A stretch of DNA of 64,000 nucleotides, taken from Paractinoplanes lichenicola. Lineage in GTDB: Bacteria; Actinomycetota; Actinomycetes; Mycobacteriales; Micromonosporaceae. The stretch spans positions 558,001-622,000 of the forward strand of contig NZ_JAENHO010000002.1 in NCBI RefSeq assembly GCF_016785085.1. Reading direction: 5' to 3'. Shown here one piece after another: positions 59,253 to 64,000 of the stretch. Below the pieces are notes generated by a model. The model worked only from the letters and a program-made list of their open reading frames with translations, searched no databases and was not told the DNA's origin. The position numbers were made by a program, and so were the translations under genes. Position 1 is the stretch's first letter. Each line of letters starts with the position of its first letter.

Positions 59253-59890
59253 AGGTTCTGCTTGTCGATGACGACGCCCTCGTACGGGCGGGGTTGACCA
59301 TGATGCTCGAGGCGTTCGACGACCTCGAGGTGGTCGGGGCGATCGCCGACGGCACCGAGGTGGCCTCGGCCGTCAACTCGCACCGGCCCGACGTCGTGCT
59401 GATGGACATCCGGATGCCCGGCCTGGACGGGCTCAGCGCCACCGAGTCGCTGCGCGAGCGCAAGGACCCGCCCCAGGTCATCGTGCTGACGACGTTCGAC
59501 ACCGACGAGCACGTGCTGCGGGCGCTGCGGGCCGGGGCGGGCGGCTTCCTGCTCAAGCACACCCCGCCCCGCGAGATCGCCGACGCCGTGCGCCGGGTCG
59601 CGGCCGGCGAGCCGATGATGTCGCCCGAGGTGCTGCGCAAGATGATCGGCCTGGTCTCGGGCGTGGGAGTCGACCCGAGCCGGGACAAGGCGCGCACGGC
59701 CCTCGGCAAGCTCAGCCCGAGCGAGCAGGATGTCGCCCGGCTGATCGCCGAGGGCCGCACGAACCAGGAGATCGCGGCGGAGCTGCTGATGAGCACCGCG
59801 ACCGTGAAGGCGTACGTGTCGCGGATCTTTACGAAGCTGTCGCTGACGAACCGGGTGCAGATCGCCCTGCTTGTCCACGACGCCCGGTGA
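59249..59890 (+). CDS. NarL/LuxR-type response regulator
   Basis: 213 residues. REC domain with VDDDALVRAGL, phospho-acceptor in VVLMDIRMPGLDG, TTFDTDE and Lys in FLLKHTPP; LuxR HTH LSPSEQDVARLIAEGRTNQEIAAELLMSTATVKAYVSRIFTKL in outline. GTG 59249 overlaps the kinase stop as GTGA; GTG 59240 is possible. The last 62 bp overlap the 3' end of the GH130 gene on the other strand. Confidence 0.94.
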   Translation: MKVLLVDDDALVRAGLTMMLEAFDDLEVVGAIADGTEVASAVNSHRPDVVLMDIRMPGLDGLSATESLRERKDPPQVIVLTTFDTDEHVLRALRAGAGGFLLKHTPPREIADAVRRVAAGEPMMSPEVLRKMIGLVSGVGVDPSRDKARTALGKLSPSEQDVARLIAEGRTNQEIAAELLMSTATVKAYVSRIFTKLSLTNRVQIALLVHDAR

Positions 59891-61370
59891 CCTTGCGGCC
59901 GAGCGGCACCATCCGGGCCAGCAGGTCGTCCAGCGGCATGCTGGCGAACCCGATCCGCACGTCGCTGGCCCCGTACGGCATCCAGAACCGCCCGTCGTGC
60001 ACGAGCCCGCCGCACGAGTAGAGCACGTTCGGCACGTAGCCCTCGCGCTCGATCTCGTCCGGGAAGAGCAGGCCCTCGGGCAGGTCGGCCAGCACCTTGG
60101 ACGGGTCCTCCAGGTCGAGCAGCATCGCGCCGATCGCGTAGCGCCGCATCGGGCCGACGCCGTGGGTGAGCACGAGCCAGCCGGCCTCGGTCTCGATCGG
60201 CGAGCCGCAGTTGCCGACCTGGATCAGATCCCAGCCCCGGTGCGGCATGAGCAGCGGCGCCGACAGCTGCCAGCGGTGCTGCTCGTCGCGGATGGCCAGG
60301 CCCAGCGTCTCGCCGTCGTTGCGGCAGAGCGCCATCTTCTGGCCGTTGATGTAGCGCGGGAACAGCGCCACGCCCTTGTTGCGCGCGGCCGGCCCGCTCA
60401 TCCGGGTCACCTCGAAGTGCCGCAGGTCGCGCGTGAAGATCACCCGCCCGGAGATCTGCCGCCCGTCGTACGCGGTGTAGGTGGCCTGGTAGACCTTGCG
60501 GCCGTCGGGGTCGGTGACCCGCACGAACCGGGCGTCCTCCATGCCGTTGCTCTCGGCCGGGGTCGCGGGCCACATGACCCGCTGGTGCAGCGGCACCGCG
60601 CACGGGAACTGCAGCGCGTAGTCCTCGGAGACGATGTGCCGGATCCGGTCGATCGTCTCCTGCGAGTGCGGCCGGGCCAGCAGCTCGCCCGGCACGTGCG
60701 AGATGACGTCCTCGAACTCGACGTCGGTGAACCGCTCGGGCAGCACCGAGATCACGTACGAGGACGCCTCGTTGTCGATCTCGGCGTCGATCAGCGCCGC
60801 CGCCAGCTGGTTCTTCCAGTGCGTGGCGTCGACCCGCTGGCCCACCATGAGCGGGCCGTCGCGGTCCTCCATGCGCAGCTGGTCGCCGGGCCCGAGCACG
60901 GCCGAGCAGAACCCGATGGACGAGATGTGCCCCTCGCCGATCTGCCGCAGGCTGATCGCCACCCGCAGCTCGCCCGGCTCGAGACCGGCCTGGTCGGGGT
61001 GCTCGACCATCGACGGGTTGCACAGCGCGGCGGCCTCGATGGCGAACTCGTGGCTGAAGTACGCGCCGATCAGCGTGCGCGCGGTCGGCGACAGCTCGAT
61101 CTCGGGCGGCACCCGGTGCTGCACCAGGTCGTAGTGGTGCTGGAACGTGCCCAGCAGGTCGTGGTGGCGGCCGCCGAAGCGGGTCAGCACGTCGTCGAGC
61201 ATGCGGCTGATCTCGTCCTCGTCGAGCTGCATGATGCGCTCGATCAGGCGGCCGGCCCTGTTCTTGACGGTGTGCGAGTCCTCGCCCGGGACGAACAGCT
61301 TGATGACGACGCGCCGGCCGTCCGGCTGCATGACGACGTCGTGCCTGGTGATCGTGTCTTGTTTGCTCAT
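59829..61370 (-). CDS. GH130-family glycoside phosphorylase/hydrolase
   Basis: 513 residues, intracellular. A helical N-terminal region (~1-170) precedes a five-bladed beta-propeller: SNGMEDARFVRVTDPDG with the GMEDAR-type catalytic Asp segment, YTAYDGRQISGRVIFTRDL, RNKGVALFPRYINGQKMAL and YGASDVRIGFASM near the end. GH130 enzymes are mannoside phosphorylases or hydrolases acting on beta-1,2- or beta-1,4-linked mannosides. ATG 61370, 8 bp after the alpha/alpha-barrel gene. The C-terminal tail of about 25 residues is low-complexity and lies in the overlap with the regulator gene. Its place with two GT4 enzymes suggests turnover of the glycan they make. Confidence 0.88.
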   Translation of the reverse strand: MSKQDTITRHDVVMQPDGRRVVIKLFVPGEDSHTVKNRAGRLIERIMQLDEDEISRMLDDVLTRFGGRHHDLLGTFQHHYDLVQHRVPPEIELSPTARTLIGAYFSHEFAIEAAALCNPSMVEHPDQAGLEPGELRVAISLRQIGEGHISSIGFCSAVLGPGDQLRMEDRDGPLMVGQRVDATHWKNQLAAALIDAEIDNEASSYVISVLPERFTDVEFEDVISHVPGELLARPHSQETIDRIRHIVSEDYALQFPCAVPLHQRVMWPATPAESNGMEDARFVRVTDPDGRKVYQATYTAYDGRQISGRVIFTRDLRHFEVTRMSGPAARNKGVALFPRYINGQKMALCRNDGETLGLAIRDEQHRWQLSAPLLMPHRGWDLIQVGNCGSPIETEAGWLVLTHGVGPMRRYAIGAMLLDLEDPSKVLADLPEGLLFPDEIEREGYVPNVLYSCGGLVHDGRFWMPYGASDVRIGFASMPLDDLLARMVPLGRKVTGRRGQAGRSAPGSSATAS

Positions 61371-61378
61371 GGTTGCGG

Positions 61379-62464
61379 TCACGCTAGGCCGCCTGACGGT
61401 CGGGTCGCGCTCCGGGTCGCCAACGTGCGGGCGTGCTGCAGCGTGGAGACGAGCGCGAGGGTGGATTCGGCTCCTTGATTCACATTAGGGCCACTTACCG
61501 TCAGTCCGTCATAACATCCGCCGGTTAGGGGGTCGTACATCGGCTTCTGCCCGTCGTTGTCGCCCAGGAACCAGGCGACCGACCGGAACAGCTGCTCGTC
61601 CCAGCGGTCGTCGCCGGTGACCGCGGCCGCCGTGGCGCAGGCGTCGGCGGTCGCGGCGGCCTCGATCGGCTGCTGGTCGTAGCGGTGCTTGGGCACGCCG
61701 GGCCGCCACCCGCCGACCGGCACGACCGACAGGTGCCCGTCGTGGTCCTGCTCGCGGCAGAGCCAGGCCAGCATCTTGAGCCCGGCCCGCAGCAGCGGCT
61801 CGTCGCCGAGCAGGTCGCCCGCCGCGATCAGCACCTCGGCCAGGGCCGGGTTGGAGTACGTGAGCTCGGGCTCGGGCCAGACCCAGTCCGGTTTGGCGGA
61901 GGGCAGGCCGATCACCGTGGCCGCGTCGCCCAGCAGCTCGGCCGCCGCGGCCGACCGCGGGTCCGCGCGCAGCACCTCGGCCGCGCCCAGCCCGGCGAAC
62001 GCCATGGCCCGGGCCCACGGCGACCGCGTCCGGCAGCCGATCAGGAACGCGTTGAGCGCCTCCCGCCGGATCCACGGCACGGCCGACCGGCCGGCCGCGG
62101 TGCCCAGGCCCCACAGGGCGCGCCCCCACCAGTCACCCGTCGAGGGGTCGTCCTCCCACTCCCGCCCGTACGAGAACCGGTTGCGAAAGCCGCCGTCGGA
62201 CCCCGCGGCGTGGGTCAGGAAGGCCAGGTAGCGCTCGGCCAGCCCGACCAGCTGGGCCGTCGGGCGGGGCTCGCGGCAGATCAGCAGCAGCCCGCGCGAG
62301 ACGTCGTCGACGCAGTAGCCGTGCTCGCGCCGCACGATCGCGTTGCGGGCGTGCTCGAGCAGCCCGGTGTCGTCGGACAGCCGGACGACGTGACTCCAGT
62401 CGGGCAGCGGTGCGTCGGCGAGCTGGATCGGGGGCGGGACGAGGCGGAGCCCGTTCGTCGTCAC
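61379..62464 (-). CDS. alpha/alpha-barrel glycosidase-like protein
   Basis: 361 residues rich in paired helices of the (alpha/alpha)6 toroid type: YCVDDVSRGLLLICREP, RFSYGREWEDDPSTGDWWGRALWGLG, YDQQPIEAAATADACATAA, and WFLGDNDGQKPMYDPLTGGCYDGL. The acidic residues in DDVSRG and EWEDDPSTGDWWGR could be catalytic, as in GH88/GH105/GH127-like toroids; no exact family assigned. GTG 62464 overlaps the glycosyltransferase stop as GTGA, so the two are coupled. The GH130 gene follows after 8 bp. Confidence 0.82.
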   Translation of the reverse strand: MTTNGLRLVPPPIQLADAPLPDWSHVVRLSDDTGLLEHARNAIVRREHGYCVDDVSRGLLLICREPRPTAQLVGLAERYLAFLTHAAGSDGGFRNRFSYGREWEDDPSTGDWWGRALWGLGTAAGRSAVPWIRREALNAFLIGCRTRSPWARAMAFAGLGAAEVLRADPRSAAAAELLGDAATVIGLPSAKPDWVWPEPELTYSNPALAEVLIAAGDLLGDEPLLRAGLKMLAWLCREQDHDGHLSVVPVGGWRPGVPKHRYDQQPIEAAATADACATAAAVTGDDRWDEQLFRSVAWFLGDNDGQKPMYDPLTGGCYDGLTVSGPNVNQGAESTLALVSTLQHARTLATRSATRPSGGLA

Positions 62465-63609
62465 GCGGGCACCGACGCGGCCAGCGGCGTACGGGCGGTG
62501 AGCAGCCGGGCGGCCAGCGACTGGTAGCGGGCGGCGACGGCCGGCCAGCGCAGGGTCGGGCCGCCGGCCAGCCCGGTCAGGCCGAGCGAAAGGCCGGGCT
62601 CGGCCAGCGCGTGCCGGATCGCCGAGGCCATCGCCTCCGGGTCCTGATGCGGCACCAGCAGGCCGGGCCCGTCGGCCAGCAGCTCCACGGCGTGCGGGAA
62701 CTCGGTCGCCACGACCGGGATGCCGGCCGCCACGGCCTCGATCAGCACCCCCGAGGTGACCTGCTCGGTGGAGTCGTAGGGCAGCACCACCACGTCGGCC
62801 GAGCGGATCAGCCGGGACAACGCGTCCTCCTCCAGGTACGCGTCCTCCCAGCGCACGGCGCCTGTCACCCCGAGCGCGGCGGCCAGGTCCTTGAGCGAGT
62901 CGCGATAGACGTCGCCGAACTGCTCGAGCACCTTCGGGTGGGTGCGGCCGGCGACCGTGTAGACCGGGGCCGGGTCCAGGTCGCCGAGCAGCGCGAGCGC
63001 CCGTACGGCCCACTCGATGCCCTTGCCCGGCCCGAGCAGCCCCCAGGTCAGCAGGTTGGGCCGGTCGTGGTCCTCGCGCGGCACGGCGCCACGGCTGGCC
63101 GCGCCGTGCGGGATCACCGAGATCTTGCGCGGGTCGACGTCGTAGCCGTCGCTCAGCCGCTGCCGGGCGGTGTCGGTCATCGTGACGACCGCGTCGGCCG
63201 TCGCGGCGATCCGCTCGAGCACCTGGCGCTGCAGCGGGTCGGGCGAGCTGAGCACGGTGTGCAGCACCACGATCGACGGCACAGTGAGCGCGCGCAGCAG
63301 GGGCAGCACCTCGTTGCCGGCGTCGCCGGGATAGATCCCGTACTCGTGCTGGATGATCGCCACGTCGTAGCGGTTGAGCACGGCGGCCGCGGTCTGCCAC
63401 CCGCCGGGGGCGTCGGTGTGCCAGGTGTGCACGGTTCGCGGCGCGGCCCGGTCGAGCTCGATTCCGCCGCTGACGCTGTCCTTGGCCAGCAGGCGGACGA
63501 CTCCCGAGCCGGCGCCATTGGCCAAGTGCGTGGCCAGTGCCGCATTGAAGGTCGCCAAACCGCATTGGGTCGGCGGGTATGTGCTCAGGAAACCGTACGA
63601 CGCGGGCAT
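62461..63609 (-). CDS. GT4-family glycosyltransferase
   Basis: 382 residues, GT-B fold. N-terminal acceptor domain with FLSTYPPTQCGLATFNAALA; C-terminal nucleotide-sugar domain with LLTWGLLGPGKGIEWAVRAL, the donor-binding EQVTSGVLIEAVAAGIPVVATEFPH (E-x7-E motif region) as in GT4. ATG 63609 with AAAGG 7 bp upstream; a longer frame to 63732 has no support. 133 bp downstream of another GT4 gene; co-directional with the alpha/alpha-barrel and GH130 genes. Product probably a cell-surface or storage glycan, perhaps mannose-containing given GH130. Confidence 0.9.
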   Translation of the reverse strand: MPASYGFLSTYPPTQCGLATFNAALATHLANGAGSGVVRLLAKDSVSGGIELDRAAPRTVHTWHTDAPGGWQTAAAVLNRYDVAIIQHEYGIYPGDAGNEVLPLLRALTVPSIVVLHTVLSSPDPLQRQVLERIAATADAVVTMTDTARQRLSDGYDVDPRKISVIPHGAASRGAVPREDHDRPNLLTWGLLGPGKGIEWAVRALALLGDLDPAPVYTVAGRTHPKVLEQFGDVYRDSLKDLAAALGVTGAVRWEDAYLEEDALSRLIRSADVVVLPYDSTEQVTSGVLIEAVAAGIPVVATEFPHAVELLADGPGLLVPHQDPEAMASAIRHALAEPGLSLGLTGLAGGPTLRWPAVAARYQSLAARLLTARTPLAASVPA

Positions 63610-63742
63610 GACTAGGCCTTTCTCGCGGCTCAGGGCACGCGGACAGGCTGACGGCGGCCGCGTACAAACGGCAATGCGAAGCTTCGCGAAATTGCTCGGT
63701 TTAACGTGCAATTCACAAAGTGACGTTAACAAGAACCGCTAT

Positions 63743-64000
63743 TCAGCCGACGATTTTCCGGTAAATCTCCAGGTAGTTCTCAACCATCCGGTCGCGGGAG
63801 AACCGTTCCCGGGCCCGCCGCGCGCAGCCCGCCCGGTCGATCCCGCGCACCCGGCCGACCGCTGCGACCGCCTCGTCCACGTCCTCGACGAGATGCCCGG
63901 TTACGCCCTCGTCGACCACTTCGGGCATCGAGCCTTTCCGGTACGCGATCACGGGTGTCCCGCACGCCATCGACTCCACCACCGACAACCCGAACGGCTC
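63743..64000 (-). CDS. GT4-family glycosyltransferase (5' end outside window)
   Basis: C-terminal 85 residues of a GT-B glycosyltransferase. The visible start EPFGLSVVESMACGTPVIAY is the E-x7-E donor-binding motif of GT4 enzymes (retaining, nucleotide-sugar dependent), followed by EVVDEGVTGHLVEDVDEA and a helical C-terminus ending KIVG. The frame is open at base 64000, so the N-terminal domain lies beyond the window. Upstream of the second GT4 gene on the same strand. Confidence 0.92.
   Translation of the reverse strand, partial: EPFGLSVVESMACGTPVIAYRKGSMPEVVDEGVTGHLVEDVDEAVAAVGRVRGIDRAGCARRARERFSRDRMVENYLEIYRKIVG

Noticed and set aside
1..64000. tRNA, rRNA, CRISPR array, prophage or IS transposase genes
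   Set aside because: No cloverleaf/TTC-loop pattern, regular spacer-repeat array, integrase or transposase motif was seen on either strand.

Overview
The window is chromosomal DNA of a high-G+C actinobacterium, most likely a Micromonosporaceae member (Actinoplanes or a close relative). The signs are the very G+C-rich third codon positions, frequent GTG starts, many 4-bp GTGA/ATGA gene overlaps, two mycothiol-type DinB/MDMPI enzymes, several NarL-type histidine kinases and a rich set of secreted polysaccharide hydrolases. No rRNA, tRNA, CRISPR array, transposase or prophage gene was found. About 55 protein genes are supported; two are cut by the window edges.

Left part (0-16 kb): an SDR fragment; an epoxide-hydrolase-like gene divergent from its MarR regulator with two clear operator dyads; an epimerase; a minus-strand run of Bcr/CflA MFS, PrsW protease, APH kinase and GNAT; a second MFS; and a redox-signalling operon of NAD kinase-GNAT fusion, response regulator-TrxR-like flavoprotein without its CxxC, and a cNMP-domain histidine kinase. 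A secreted serine protease with a ricin-type lectin domain and a VOC protein follow.

Middle part (16-40 kb): a CBM2-GH64 beta-1,3-glucanase that ends inside the terminal repeat of a MITE-like element; an MFS/WYL-regulator pair; a three-gene operon (carboxylate-amine ligase/ATP-grasp fusion, asparagine-synthase-type amidotransferase, S9 peptidase) that looks like amidated-peptide osmolyte metabolism; a CDP-tyvelose-epimerase-like SDR; a SulP-carbonic anhydrase fusion; an NmrA-MarR-MDMPI operon with a perfect palindrome and triplicated start region; a duplicated-repeat exoprotein; a DedA-histidine kinase-response regulator unit; and tryptophan 2,3-dioxygenase with neighbours.

Right part (40-64 kb): a LacI regulator, sugar ABC transporter, GH13 alpha-glucosidase and two large secreted GH87-type alpha-1,3-glucanases form one putative alpha-1,3-glucan utilisation locus. 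With the GH64 glucanase and the lectin-tagged protease this gives the organism enzymes for attacking fungal cell walls. Then come a hydrolase, an MFS/TetR pair, a Gfo/Idh/MocA oxidoreductase, a methyltransferase, a YqeB-like protein, a two-component system and a minus-strand operon of two GT4 glycosyltransferases, an alpha/alpha-barrel protein and a GH130 enzyme.

The least explained structure is non-coding. Three intergenic copies (about 2.3, 16.5 and 53.3 kb) of one element share a GGGGGACCCCCGCCC core, an ATTTT block, a GGGGCGATCTT block and, at one end, a pair of DnaA-box-like 9-mers spaced exactly 17 bp start to start. The palindromic hexamer CGTACG is also far more frequent than base composition predicts.
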